DNA of 64,000 nucleotides from Cryobacterium algoritolerans (GTDB lineage Bacteria; Actinomycetota; Actinomycetes; Actinomycetales; Microbacteriaceae). The stretch is taken from positions 46,754-110,753 of the forward strand of contig NZ_SOFP01000072.1 of assembly GCF_004402785.1 (NCBI RefSeq), given 5' to 3'. Under the pieces are notes generated by a model. It was not told the DNA's origin. It saw nothing but the letters and a program-made list of their open reading frames with translations, and made no database searches. Below, piece after piece: positions 1 through 8,911 of the stretch; the first letter of the stretch is position 1, and every line of letters starts with the position of its first letter. A program made the translations under genes and the position numbers.

Positions 1-489
1 GGGATGCCGGAGCTCGACGAGCATTCCGGTTACCGCGGTGCCGTGGCCGCCAGGGCCGCCGGCATCAGCTACCGCCAGCTCGACTACTGGGCCCGCACCG
101 AACTGGTCCAGCCGACGGTGCGTGGCGCCGCCGGATCGGGTTCCCAGCGTCTCTACGGTTTCCGGGACATCCTGGTGCTCAAACTCGTCAAACGCCTGCT
201 TGACACCGGCATCTCGCTCCAGCAGATCCGCACCGCCGTCAACCAGCTGCGCGAATCGGGAGTGAGCGACCTGGCCCAGACCACGCTGATGAGCGACGGC
301 GCGAGCGTCTACCTGTGCACGTCCAACGACGAGGTCATCGATCTCGTCAGCCGCGGGCAGGGTGTCTTCGGCATCGCCGTCGGCAAGGTGCTCCGTGAGG
401 TCGAGACCAGTCTCGTCGAGCTGGACACCCAGACCATCGACCCGTCCGACGAGCTCGCCGCGCGCCGGACCAGCCGCAAGGTCTCCTGA
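1..489 (+). CDS. MerR-family transcriptional regulator (FtsR-like), 5' end probably outside the window
   Basis: A DNA-binding regulator with an N-terminal MerR winged-helix domain: the SYRQLDYWARTELV helix-turn-helix segment is followed by the SQRLYGFRDILVLK wing and an LLDTGISLQQIRTAV helix. The C-terminal half (from about residue 95, SDGASVYLCTSNDEVIDL) resembles the conserved effector-like part of the actinobacterial MerR proteins encoded near garA/odhI. The reading frame is open to base 1; the ATG at 4-6 sits where I recall relatives having Leu in an 'GLPELDE' stretch and has no visible ribosome site, so the real start is probably upstream of the window. The gene ends at a TGA immediately before a 28-bp tandem repeat and converges with the ParA-like gene. 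Role in division-gene control (as for corynebacterial FtsR) is an inference from family resemblance. Confidence 0.85.
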   Translation, partial: GMPELDEHSGYRGAVAARAAGISYRQLDYWARTELVQPTVRGAAGSGSQRLYGFRDILVLKLVKRLLDTGISLQQIRTAVNQLRESGVSDLAQTTLMSDGASVYLCTSNDEVIDLVSRGQGVFGIAVGKVLREVETSLVELDTQTIDPSDELAARRTSRKVS

Positions 490-490
490 C

Positions 491-602
491 CGCTCCTGCG
501 CTGCCAGTCACGCGCCGCCGCTACTGCGCTGCCAGTCACGCGCCGCCGCTCCTGCGCTGCCAGTCACGCGCCGCCGCTCCTGCGCTGCCAGTCACGCGCC
601 GA
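491..602. repeat. Four tandem copies of a 28-bp repeat
   Basis: Units occupy 491-518, 519-546, 547-574 and 575-602. Each starts CGCTCCTGCGCTGCCAGTCA and ends CGCGCCGC; unit 2 has A instead of C at its fifth base and the last unit ends in GA. The array begins two bases after the MerR stop codon and fills most of the gap between two convergent genes. There are no spacers, so it is not CRISPR. Function unknown. Confidence 0.95.
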
Positions 603-632
603 CCCACCGAGCACGTCCGTGCCGAGAGTCGG

Positions 633-1439
633 CTAGTGCTGTTCGGCGTATTCGCCGATGCGCGCGGTGCGGAGCACCCGTTCCAGCAGCTGATCGAAGT
701 AGCGGGCCATCTCCTGGGCGCTGTCGCCCGGCCAGGTGTGCAATGGCTTCGCGGCGCCCTGCGCCTGCTGGAGCGACGTGCGCTCAGGCAACTGGGGGCT
801 GAGTACGAGCGGGCCGAACATGTCGCGGAGTTCCTTGATCCGGAACTGGTGCTCGAGCGAGGCAGTCCTGGCCCGGTTGACGATGATGCCGAGGGGCTGG
901 AGTCGTGGGCTCAGACCGCGGCGGATCTCTTCGATCGCCCGCAGTGCCCGGTCCGCCGCCGCGACGGAGAACAAACCAGGCTCGGTGACCACGGCGACGC
1001 GGTCGCTGGCGGCCCAGGCGGTGCGGGTGAGGGCGTTGAGCGAGGGTGCACAGTCGATCAGGACGAGGTCGTAGTCCTTCTCGACCGTTGACAATGCCTC
1101 TTCCAGCTTCCAGATATCACGGATGCTGGGGTGCGGTCCGTCGAAATTGATCGCGGACGGGCTGCCGATCATCACGTCGATCGTTCCCTGCCGGCCGCGG
1201 GTCCACCCGCTGGGCACGATGGCAGCGCGAACGACCTTCTCCTTAGGGGACGCGAGGACGTCGGCGATGTTGAGGTGGCCGGTCACCTCGATGTCCATGC
1301 CGGTCGAGACATCCGACTGGGGATCAATGTCCACAACCAGGGTTCGTACGCCGCGGGCGAAGGCAGCAGACGCCAGACCAAGGGTCACCGTGGTCTTGCC
1401 TACTCCTCCCTTGAGGGAGCTAACGCTTAGTACGTGCAC
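633..1439 (-). CDS. ParA/Soj-family ATPase
   Basis: A 268-residue deviant Walker-type ATPase. The P-loop SLKGGVGKTT is at residues 8-17, a second motif VVDIDPQSD follows, and the sensor region VLIDCAPSLN is near residue 125. These are the hallmarks of ParA/MinD proteins, which dimerise on ATP and use DNA or membrane as a matrix. There is no parB or parS-like neighbour, so it is unlikely to be the main chromosome-partition ParA. The GTG at 1439 is chosen because the protein then starts directly with the beta-strand before the P-loop; a GTG at 1460 would add seven residues. It is divergent from pyruvate carboxylase, with about 77 bp between the starts, and converges with the MerR gene. Cellular cargo unknown. 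Confidence 0.85.
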   Translation of the reverse strand: MHVLSVSSLKGGVGKTTVTLGLASAAFARGVRTLVVDIDPQSDVSTGMDIEVTGHLNIADVLASPKEKVVRAAIVPSGWTRGRQGTIDVMIGSPSAINFDGPHPSIRDIWKLEEALSTVEKDYDLVLIDCAPSLNALTRTAWAASDRVAVVTEPGLFSVAAADRALRAIEEIRRGLSPRLQPLGIIVNRARTASLEHQFRIKELRDMFGPLVLSPQLPERTSLQQAQGAAKPLHTWPGDSAQEMARYFDQLLERVLRTARIGEYAEQH

Positions 1440-1516
1440 AAGTAGACACGTTACCTTCACTAGTCTGGGAGAACCTAACCGTCAGCTGTGTGCGACGCCA
1501 CGCTCGAAAGGTCTGC

Positions 1517-4500
1517 ATGTTCACGAAAATTCTTGTTGCCAACCGCGGGGAAATCGCGATTCGTGCGTTTCGTGCGGCCTATGAGCTCGGTGCCAAAACG
1601 GTAGCGGTGTTCCCCTTCGAGGACCGGAACTCCCTCCACCGGCTGAAGGCCGACGAGGCGTACCAGATCGGTGAGCCCGGGCATCCGGTGCGTGCGTACC
1701 TCACCGTGAGCGAGATCATCCGGGTAGCGAAGGAGAGCGGCGCCGACGCCATCTACCCCGGCTACGGGTTCCTCTCCGAGAACCCCGAACTGGCCCGCGC
1801 AGCCCGCGAAGCAGGCATCACCTTCATCGGCCCGGGCGAGCACGTGCTGGAAATGGCCGGCAACAAGGTCACCGCCAAGGAACACGCGATCGCGGCCGGC
1901 GTGCCGGTGCTGGGGTCCAGTGCGCCGTCGCGCGACGTCGACGAGTTGATCGCCGCGGCCGAGGCCATCGGCTTCCCCATCTTCGCGAAGGCCGTCGCCG
2001 GCGGTGGGGGGCGCGGCATGCGCCGGGTCGCCAAGATGAGCGAACTCCGCGGCTCCCTCGAAGAGGCGATGCGGGAGGCCAACAGCGCCTTCGGCGACCC
2101 GACCATGTTCCTCGAGCAGGCCGTGCTGCGACCCCGTCACATTGAGGTGCAGATCCTGGCCGACACGACCGGCGCCACCGTGCACCTGTTCGAGCGCGAC
2201 TGTTCGGTGCAGCGCAGACACCAGAAGGTCATCGAGATCGCCCCGGCGCCCAACCTCTCCGACGAGATCCGCCAGCGCCTCTACGCGGACGCCATCGCCT
2301 TCGCCGAGTCGATCGGCTATGTCAACGCCGGAACGGTCGAGTTCCTCCTCGACACCGTCGGCGAACGGGCCGGGCAGCACGTGTTCATCGAAATGAACCC
2401 GCGGATCCAGGTCGAGCACACGGTCACCGAGGAGGTGACGGATGTCGACATCGTCGTCGCGCAGATCCGGATCGCCGCGGGGGAGACCCTCGCCGACCTC
2501 GGCCTGGCCCAGGATAAGATCCAGCTTCGCGGGGCCGCCCTGCAGTGCCGGATCACCACGGAAGACCCCACCATGGGCTTCCGGCCCGACACCGGCAAGA
2601 TCACCACCTACCGCTCTCCCGGCGGCGCCGGCGTGCGCCTCGACGGCGGAACCATCAACCCCGGCGCGCAGATCAGCCCGCACTTCGACTCGATGCTCGC
2701 CAAGCTCACCTGCCGTGGCCGTGACTTCACGTCCGCGGTGACCCGATCAAAGCGCGCCCTGGCCGAGTTCCGCATCCGCGGGGTGTCGACGAATGTGTCC
2801 TTCCTGCAGGCTGTGCTCGACGACCCCGACTTCGCCGCCGGTAACCTGAGCACCTCCTTCATCGATGAGCGACCGGAGCTGCTCCGCGGCCGGGCCTCGA
2901 AGGACCGCGGCACAAAGATCTTGAACTGGCTCGCCGACGTCACGGTCAACAAGCCCAACGGCGTGCCGATCACCCTGCTGAACCCGGCCGAGAAGCTACC
3001 GAAGCTCGACCTGTCCGTTGCGGCCCCGGTAGGTTCACGCCAGCGTCTCCAACTGCTCGGCCCGGTGGGCTTCGCCGCCGACCTGCGCGCGCAAAAGGCC
3101 CTCGCCGTCACCGACACGACCTTCCGCGACGCGCACCAGTCGCTGCTGGCGACGAGGGTGCGCACCCGCGACCTCGTCGCGGTCGCCCCCTACGTGGCAC
3201 GGATGACCCCCGAGCTGCTCTCGATCGAGGCCTGGGGTGGAGCCACCTACGACGTGGCGTTGCGCTTCCTCGGCGAAGACCCGTGGGAACGCCTCGCGTC
3301 GCTTCGCGAGGCCCTGCCGAACATCAACGTGCAGATGCTGCTCCGCGGCCGCAACACCGTCGGTTACACGCCGTACCCGGTCGAGGTGACCCACGCCTTC
3401 GTGCGTGAGGCCTCTGACACCGGCGTCGACATCTTCCGGATCTTCGACGCGCTCAACGACGTGTCCCAGATGCGCCCGGCGATCGACGCGGTGCTCGCGA
3501 CCGGCACGAGCGTGGCCGAAGTGGCCCTCTGCTACACGGGCGACCTGCTCGACCCGGCCGAGAGCCTGTACACGCTCGACTACTACCTGCGGCTCGCGGA
3601 GCAGATCGTGGATTCCGGCGCGCACATCATCGCGATCAAGGACATGGCCGGGCTGCTCCGCCCGGCGGCCGCCGAGAAGCTCGTGGCGGCCCTCCGCGAC
3701 CGGTTCGAGCTGCCGGTGCACGTGCACACGCACGACACGCCGGGCGGGCAGCTGGCGACCCTGCTCGCCGCCGCGCGCGCCGGCGCCGACGCGGTCGACG
3801 TCGCAAGCGCCCCGATGGCCGGCACCACCAGTCAGCCCTCCGCCTCCTCGCTCGTCGCCGCGCTCGCCCACACCGAACGCGACACGGGAATCTCGTTGAA
3901 GGCAGTCTGCGACCTCGAGCCGTATTGGGAGGACGTGCGCCGGGTCTACCACCCCTTCGAATCGGGCCTCCGCGCTCCGACCGGCCGGGTCTACACCCAT
4001 GAGATCCCCGGCGGCCAGCTCTCCAACCTGCGCACCCAGGCGGTCGCGCTGGGCCTGGCCGACGACTTCGAACTGATCGAGGACATGTACGCCGCGGCGA
4101 ACAACATCCTCGGCCGAGTGCCGAAGGTCACCCCCTCGTCGAAGGTCGTCGGCGACCTCGCCCTCTACCTCGCCGCGGTGCGCGCCGACCCGGCAGATTT
4201 CGCCGAGAACCCCGGCAACTATGACGTGCCGGACTCGGTGATCGGCTTCATGGCCGGGGAACTGGGCGACCTGCCCGGAGGCTGGCCCGAACCTTTCCGC
4301 AGCAAGGTGCTCGCCGGGCGCAACATCCGTATCGGGGTCACCGAGCTCACCGCTGAGGAACGCGACGCCCTCGGCAAGGATAGTCTCACCCGCCGGGCGA
4401 TGCTCAACCAGCTGCTCTTCCCGGCGCCGACGCGCCAGTATGAGCAGATCCGCGAGCTGTTCGGGGACCTGTCGGTGCTCGACACCGTCGACTACCTCAA

Positions 4501-4921
4501 CGGCCTCCAGCAAGGCACGGAGCACGCCGTCGAGATCGCCAGGGGTGTGCGGCTGTACGTGGGCCTCGAAGCAATCAGCGAGGCAGACGACAAGGGTATG
4601 CGCACCGTCATGACGACGCTCAACGGGCAGCTCCGCCCGGTGTTCGTGCGCGACCGCAGCATCACCGTCAGCACCAAGGCGGCGGAGAAGGCGGATGCGA
4701 ACCGGCCGGGCCAGGTTGCCGCCCCGTTCTCCGGGGTGGTCACCCTGCAGGTCGAGGAGGGTGACACCATCGAGGCCGGACAGAGCGTGGCGTCCATCGA
4801 AGCGATGAAGATGGAAGCGGCGATCACCTCTCCCATCAGCGGTGTCGTCGACCGGGTCGCGATTCCCAAAACCCAGCAGGTGGATGCGGGCGATCTGCTC
4901 GTGGTGGTGCGACCGCGCTAG
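1517..4921 (+). CDS. pyc: Pyruvate carboxylase
   Basis: A 1134-residue biotin enzyme that carboxylates pyruvate to oxaloacetate with ATP and bicarbonate, feeding the TCA cycle. Domain order is the normal single-chain one: biotin carboxylase (from NRGEIAIRAFRAA at residue 8, with the glycine-rich ATP-grasp loop GGGGRGMRR near 165), carboxyltransferase (DTTFRDAHQSLLATR, near residue 535), and a C-terminal biotinyl domain with EAMKMEAA, whose biotinylated lysine is about K1098. Length matches the family (1130-1150). The ATG at 1517 has a GAAAGG ribosome site five bases upstream; an in-frame GTG-type start at 1490 lacks one. It is flanked by two ParA-like ATPase genes, with no obvious functional link. 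Confidence 0.97.
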   Translation: MFTKILVANRGEIAIRAFRAAYELGAKTVAVFPFEDRNSLHRLKADEAYQIGEPGHPVRAYLTVSEIIRVAKESGADAIYPGYGFLSENPELARAAREAGITFIGPGEHVLEMAGNKVTAKEHAIAAGVPVLGSSAPSRDVDELIAAAEAIGFPIFAKAVAGGGGRGMRRVAKMSELRGSLEEAMREANSAFGDPTMFLEQAVLRPRHIEVQILADTTGATVHLFERDCSVQRRHQKVIEIAPAPNLSDEIRQRLYADAIAFAESIGYVNAGTVEFLLDTVGERAGQHVFIEMNPRIQVEHTVTEEVTDVDIVVAQIRIAAGETLADLGLAQDKIQLRGAALQCRITTEDPTMGFRPDTGKITTYRSPGGAGVRLDGGTINPGAQISPHFDSMLAKLTCRGRDFTSAVTRSKRALAEFRIRGVSTNVSFLQAVLDDPDFAAGNLSTSFIDERPELLRGRASKDRGTKILNWLADVTVNKPNGVPITLLNPAEKLPKLDLSVAAPVGSRQRLQLLGPVGFAADLRAQKALAVTDTTFRDAHQSLLATRVRTRDLVAVAPYVARMTPELLSIEAWGGATYDVALRFLGEDPWERLASLREALPNINVQMLLRGRNTVGYTPYPVEVTHAFVREASDTGVDIFRIFDALNDVSQMRPAIDAVLATGTSVAEVALCYTGDLLDPAESLYTLDYYLRLAEQIVDSGAHIIAIKDMAGLLRPAAAEKLVAALRDRFELPVHVHTHDTPGGQLATLLAAARAGADAVDVASAPMAGTTSQPSASSLVAALAHTERDTGISLKAVCDLEPYWEDVRRVYHPFESGLRAPTGRVYTHEIPGGQLSNLRTQAVALGLADDFELIEDMYAAANNILGRVPKVTPSSKVVGDLALYLAAVRADPADFAENPGNYDVPDSVIGFMAGELGDLPGGWPEPFRSKVLAGRNIRIGVTELTAEERDALGKDSLTRRAMLNQLLFPAPTRQYEQIRELFGDLSVLDTVDYLNGLQQGTEHAVEIARGVRLYVGLEAISEADDKGMRTVMTTLNGQLRPVFVRDRSITVSTKAAEKADANRPGQVAAPFSGVVTLQVEEGDTIEAGQSVASIEAMKMEAAITSPISGVVDRVAIPKTQQVDAGDLLVVVRPR

Positions 4922-4957
4922 GATTGGGGCCGATCTATCGACGAAGGGACGGGTCTT

Positions 4958-6289
4958 TTGTCAGATAAGCGCACGGGCGACGAGGTCTCCGGCCAGGAAC
5001 CCTCCATGACGCCGGGCACAGTTCCCGGTGACGAGTACAACAGCGAATTGCCGCCGCACACGATTCACAACCTGGCGGCTGCGCTTCCGGGCAGCCTGAA
5101 CGGTCGAGCGGACGCGTCGTTGTCCGCTCGACCGGCGGCAAACGAACGGGCCGGCCGCTCCGGCCGGCCCGGGACAGTGGACACCGGTGCGCACCCGGCC
5201 ACGCACACGGTCGAGATCAGCACGCCGGGGATTCCCCGCGCCGCCCGGCCGGCGCCGGGCGTCGTCGTCGCCCTGTCGGCCCCGGCCGCGGACGCCGCCG
5301 CGCACTCCCGTCGTGAGCGCCTGCGCACGGAGAACGGGTCGGCGCCTGAGTCGGCGGCGATGCTCACCTCCGACCGCCTGCTCGCGGTCAACCGTAAGAC
5401 CAAACCGCCGCCCCACGGCACCTGGAACAGCTTCGTCTACGCGGCGACCCTGCACCTGGTGAACCTCGGCGATTCGGCGAAGGTGCGCGCCCACGACGCG
5501 ATGGACGAGCGCATCCGCCGGGAATTCGAGGGCGGCACCCGGTTCGTGCCGATCCTCACCCGCAAGGGTGGCGTGGGCAAGACCACCGTCACCGCCCTGC
5601 TCGGCATGGCCCTGGCCGACGCCCGCGAAGATCGGATCATCGCCGTCGACGCGAATCCCGACCGTGGCACGCTCTCCGAACGGGTCAGCAAACAGACCAG
5701 GTCGACTGTGCGGGACGTGGTGTCGAAGGCCGCGTCGATCGGAGGCTTCACCGACTTCTCAGCGCTGGTCTCCCGCGACGCCACCCGGCTGGACATCCTC
5801 GCCTCCGACACCGACCCGTTGCTCTCCGAAGCGTTCGACGAGAACGACTACAACGTCGTCGCCGACCTTGCCGCCCGGTACTACTCCATCATGCTCACCG
5901 ACTGCGGCACAGGGATCGTTCACTCGGTCATGCGCGCCACCCTGCAGCGCGCGGACTCGATCGTCATTGTCTCCGGCGGCAGCGTCGACGAGGCTCGCCT
6001 TGCCTCCGAGACCCTGACCTGGCTGGAGGCCAACGGTTACGGAGACCTGGTGCAGAACGCCATCGTCGCCCTCAACACGGCGACTGCGGGCACCAACCTG
6101 GTCAAGCTCGAGGAAATCGAGTCGCATTTCCGTTCGAGGGTGCGCGAGATCGTGCGGATCCCGTATGACCCGCAGCTGGCCGCCGGGAGCGTCATCTCCT
6201 ACAACGACCTCAAGCCCATCACCCAGCTTGCGGCCAGGACCCTTGCGGCACTCGTGGTGGAGGGCCTGCCGGCCGACCGGGCGATCTGA
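4958..6289 (+). CDS. MinD/ParA-like ATPase with long disordered N-terminus
   Basis: A 443-residue protein. The first ~190 residues are low-complexity and rich in Ala, Pro, Arg and Gly, so probably unstructured. An ATPase domain follows: the P-loop KGGVGKTT begins at K203, then AVDANPDRGTLSERV and LTDCGTGIVHSVMRATL, as in MinD/ParA proteins. C-terminal PYDPQLAAGSVI fits the usual end of such domains. The TTG start at 4958 has GAAGGGACGGG just upstream. Proteins of this shape occur in Actinobacteria with type VII secretion or as orphans; no secretion gene is present here, so a specific role is not supported. The gene lies 36 bases after pyc and could share its transcript. Confidence 0.8.
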   Translation: MSDKRTGDEVSGQEPSMTPGTVPGDEYNSELPPHTIHNLAAALPGSLNGRADASLSARPAANERAGRSGRPGTVDTGAHPATHTVEISTPGIPRAARPAPGVVVALSAPAADAAAHSRRERLRTENGSAPESAAMLTSDRLLAVNRKTKPPPHGTWNSFVYAATLHLVNLGDSAKVRAHDAMDERIRREFEGGTRFVPILTRKGGVGKTTVTALLGMALADAREDRIIAVDANPDRGTLSERVSKQTRSTVRDVVSKAASIGGFTDFSALVSRDATRLDILASDTDPLLSEAFDENDYNVVADLAARYYSIMLTDCGTGIVHSVMRATLQRADSIVIVSGGSVDEARLASETLTWLEANGYGDLVQNAIVALNTATAGTNLVKLEEIESHFRSRVREIVRIPYDPQLAAGSVISYNDLKPITQLAARTLAALVVEGLPADRAI

Positions 6290-6388
6290 ACCGAGCGCAC
6301 CGAGCGCACCGGCACCTACCAGCGCCGGCACCACCAGCGCCACCGTCACCGCGGCAATCACCGCACGAACAGACTTGGAGTCTTCCCT

Positions 6389-6880
6389 GTGCCCGAGCGC
6401 CAGATCCGACTATTCGGAGATCCCGTACTCAAGACCGTCTCCGACCCGATCGGCATCATCGATGCCCGGGTGCGGGGTCTCGTCGACGACCTGGTTGACA
6501 GCGTACGTCTCCCCGGCCGGGCCGGCGTTGCCGCGTCGCAGATCGGCGTCAATCTGCGGGCCTTCAGCTACAACGTCGACGGCGAAATCGGCTACATCCT
6601 CAACCCGGTCGTCGTCGAGGTGACCGGCGAGCCCGTGCTGGTTGAGGAGGGCTGCCTGTCGGTGCCCGGCCTCTGGTACCCGACCAGTCGCTTCCCCTTC
6701 GCACGCGTCTCCGGCATCGACCTGGAGGGGAACCCGGTCGAACTGTCCGGGACCGGCATCATGGCGCAGGCGCTGCAGCACGAGACCGATCACCTGGACG
6801 GTTTGCTATACCTCGACCGGCTCGACAAGGAGAATCGGCGGGCCGCCATGAAGGAGATCCGGCAGTCCACCTGGTTCTGA
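6389..6880 (+). CDS. def: Peptide deformylase
   Basis: A 163-residue metalloenzyme that removes the N-formyl group from nascent proteins. All three family motifs are present: GVAASQIG (residues 46-53), EEGCLSVP with metal ligand C89, and QHETDHLDG with ligands H131 and H135 and catalytic E132. Start is GTG at 6389; the upstream 99-base gap contains GC-rich short repeats (ACCGAGCGC twice at 6291-6308) but no clear promoter. A second, longer deformylase often exists in Actinobacteria, so this need not be the only copy. It converges with the acyl-CoA synthetase gene. Confidence 0.96.
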   Translation: MPERQIRLFGDPVLKTVSDPIGIIDARVRGLVDDLVDSVRLPGRAGVAASQIGVNLRAFSYNVDGEIGYILNPVVVEVTGEPVLVEEGCLSVPGLWYPTSRFPFARVSGIDLEGNPVELSGTGIMAQALQHETDHLDGLLYLDRLDKENRRAAMKEIRQSTWF

Positions 6881-6892
6881 CCCGTGCGTGGG

Positions 6893-6921
6893 CCCGCTGC
6901 ACGCCTCAGGCGCGCAGCGGG
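6893..6921. terminator. GC-rich hairpin between convergent def and acyl-CoA synthetase genes
   Basis: CCCGCTGC (6893-6900) pairs perfectly with GCAGCGGG (6914-6921). The 13-base interior can extend the stem with CGCC (6902-6905) and GGCG (6909-6912) around a TCA loop, leaving one A/C mismatch. It overlaps the last codons of the - strand gene and lies 13 bases after the def stop, a position suited to a shared bidirectional terminator. There is no T-tract, so a terminator role is inferred. Confidence 0.5.
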
Positions 6922-8738
6922 GTGCTCTCGGTGATCGGCGCACCCGCGTACATACCCGCGATGACGTCGGCGAAGTCCTTGAGGATCAGGTCCCGCTTGA
7001 TGCTCAGCTTCGGGGTGAGATAGCCGTTGTCCTCGGTGAGCTCGGTGGTGAGCACGATGAACTTGCGGATCGACTCGGCCCGGGAGACGTGATCGTTGGC
7101 GTGGTCGACCGCGCGCTGCACCTCGGCGACGACCTTCGGATTCACGGCCGCCTCGGCCAGCGACATGCCGGCATCCTCACCGTTGTTGTTCAGCCAGACC
7201 GCGAGCATGTCAGGGTCGAGCGTCACCAGGGCCGCGATGAACGGTTTGCGGTCACCAACGACAACGACCTGCCCGATCAGCGGATTGGACCGGATCGGGT
7301 CTTCGAGGGCGGCCGGGGCGACGTTCTTGCCGCCGGCCGTGACGATGATCTCCTTCTTGCGCCCGGTGATGGTGAGGAATCCCTCGCTGTCGAAGTCACC
7401 GATGTCGCCGGTGCGGAGCCAGCCGTCCTGGAATGCGGCAGCGGTCGCCTCCGGGTTCTTCCAGTACTCCTTGAAGACGTTGACGCCCTTCACCTCGATC
7501 TCACCGTCGTCCATGATGCGCACGGAGACGCCGGGCAGGGGCGGGCCGACGGTGCCGATCTTGAACTTGGTCGCGAGCCCGACGCTGGTCGGCGCCGTGG
7601 TCTCGGTGAGTCCGTAGCCCTCGAGGATCTTAATCCCCAGGCTGTGGTAGAAGTGGCCGAGGTGAGCGCCGAGGGGCGCGGACCCCGACACGGCGTACTT
7701 GACGTTGCCGCCCATCGCGGCGCGCAGCTTGCTGTAGACGAGACGGTCGAAGATGGCGAACTTGATCTTCATCATCAGCGGAACCGGTTTGCCCTGGTCG
7801 ACGGCGATCGAATGGTCCACGGCGATCTGCGCCGCCGCCTCGAAGATCTTGCCGCGACCGGCCGCCTCGGCCTTCTGCTCGGCGGAGTTATAGACCTTTT
7901 CGAAGACGCGGGGGACAGCCAGCAGGAAGGTCGGCTTGAACGTGCCGAGCGCGGGCAGCAACTGACGGGTGTCCGGTTGGTGGCCGACCCGCACGCCCGA
8001 CTGCACACAGAGCACGGCGATGAACCGGGCGAAGATGTGTGCGGTGGTGATGAAGAGCAGCGTGGATGCTCCATGCTCGTCCTCGAGCACCTCTTTGAGG
8101 GCCACGGAGGCGTTGCGGGTCGTCTCCACGAAGTTGGAGTGGGTGAGCACGCAGCCCTTCGGGCGGCCCGTCGACCCGGAGGTGTAGATGAGCGTGGCCA
8201 TGTCGTCGCCCACGGCGATGTTGCGGCGGCGCTCGATCTCCGCATCCGTGACGCCCGTGCCGGAGGCGGCGAGTTTGTCGAGGTCGCCGAGGCCGATCTG
8301 CCAGACGGTTTGGATGCTCGGCAGTTCGGGGTGCACCTCGTCGAACCGGGAGAAGTGGTCGGCCGTCTCGAGGATCACGGCGGTGGCGCCGGAATCACCG
8401 AGGATCCACTGGATCTGGATGGGGGAGCTGGTCTCATAGACCGGCACGAGCACAGCACCTGCATACCAGGCAGCGAAGTCGATCAGCGTCCACTCATACC
8501 TGGTCTTGCACATCAGGCCGATCTTGTCGCCGGGTTCGATCCCTCCGGCGACGAGGCCCTTGGCCAGGGCAACCACCTGGCGGTGGAATTCCGCGGTGGT
8601 GACCGGGACCCATTGGCCGTTGACGGGAAGCGAGAAGAGCACGGACTCCGGCGTGGCCGCGACGCGAGCGGCCAGGAGGTCGGTGACGTTGGCCTCGGGG
8701 TCGGCGGGAACGATAGCGGGCTGGTCGAACTGTTTCAC
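6906..8738 (-). CDS. Long-chain acyl-CoA synthetase (AMP-forming, FadD15-like)
   Basis: A 610-residue adenylate-forming ligase that activates fatty acids to acyl-CoA via an acyl-adenylate. The nucleotide-binding motif YTSGSTGRPKG, the GYGLTETTAP motif and the C-terminal hinge/catalytic stretch GDIGDF...GRKKEIIVTAGGKN are all visible. The start is GTG at 8738, with a strong AAGGAG five bases upstream; the longer open frame to 8891 would overlap the divergent ROK promoter. The neighbourhood (FadD15-like ligase, ROK kinase, PlsC, DAHP synthase, kinase) resembles the Rv2187-Rv2176 region of Mycobacterium tuberculosis as I remember it. Natural chain-length preference cannot be read from the sequence. 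Confidence 0.93.
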   Translation of the reverse strand: MKQFDQPAIVPADPEANVTDLLAARVAATPESVLFSLPVNGQWVPVTTAEFHRQVVALAKGLVAGGIEPGDKIGLMCKTRYEWTLIDFAAWYAGAVLVPVYETSSPIQIQWILGDSGATAVILETADHFSRFDEVHPELPSIQTVWQIGLGDLDKLAASGTGVTDAEIERRRNIAVGDDMATLIYTSGSTGRPKGCVLTHSNFVETTRNASVALKEVLEDEHGASTLLFITTAHIFARFIAVLCVQSGVRVGHQPDTRQLLPALGTFKPTFLLAVPRVFEKVYNSAEQKAEAAGRGKIFEAAAQIAVDHSIAVDQGKPVPLMMKIKFAIFDRLVYSKLRAAMGGNVKYAVSGSAPLGAHLGHFYHSLGIKILEGYGLTETTAPTSVGLATKFKIGTVGPPLPGVSVRIMDDGEIEVKGVNVFKEYWKNPEATAAAFQDGWLRTGDIGDFDSEGFLTITGRKKEIIVTAGGKNVAPAALEDPIRSNPLIGQVVVVGDRKPFIAALVTLDPDMLAVWLNNNGEDAGMSLAEAAVNPKVVAEVQRAVDHANDHVSRAESIRKFIVLTTELTEDNGYLTPKLSIKRDLILKDFADVIAGMYAGAPITESTPLRA

Positions 8739-8911
8739 GGTAACTCCTTTGGCACCGGACGGGATTTCCCCCACTCTATCCGGGTGGGCCGGCGGTCGTG
8801 GACGTTTCGCCTGGCCGTGCGCTGGTTCACTACACTCTAGAGGGGACGCCCCGGCAGCTCTGATCGCTCTGCGGCCCAATTCCCCGGCCACGCCTAAGAA
8901 AGAAGTTCGCT

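Noticed and set aside
491..602. Possible CRISPR array (four 28-bp repeats)
   Set aside because: The units are directly joined, with no spacers, and there are no cas genes in the window.
6888..8840. A 650-codon open frame on the + strand
   Set aside because: It lies wholly opposite the acyl-CoA synthetase; its Asp/Gly/His/Val-rich product has no motif, as expected for the complement of a GC-rich gene.
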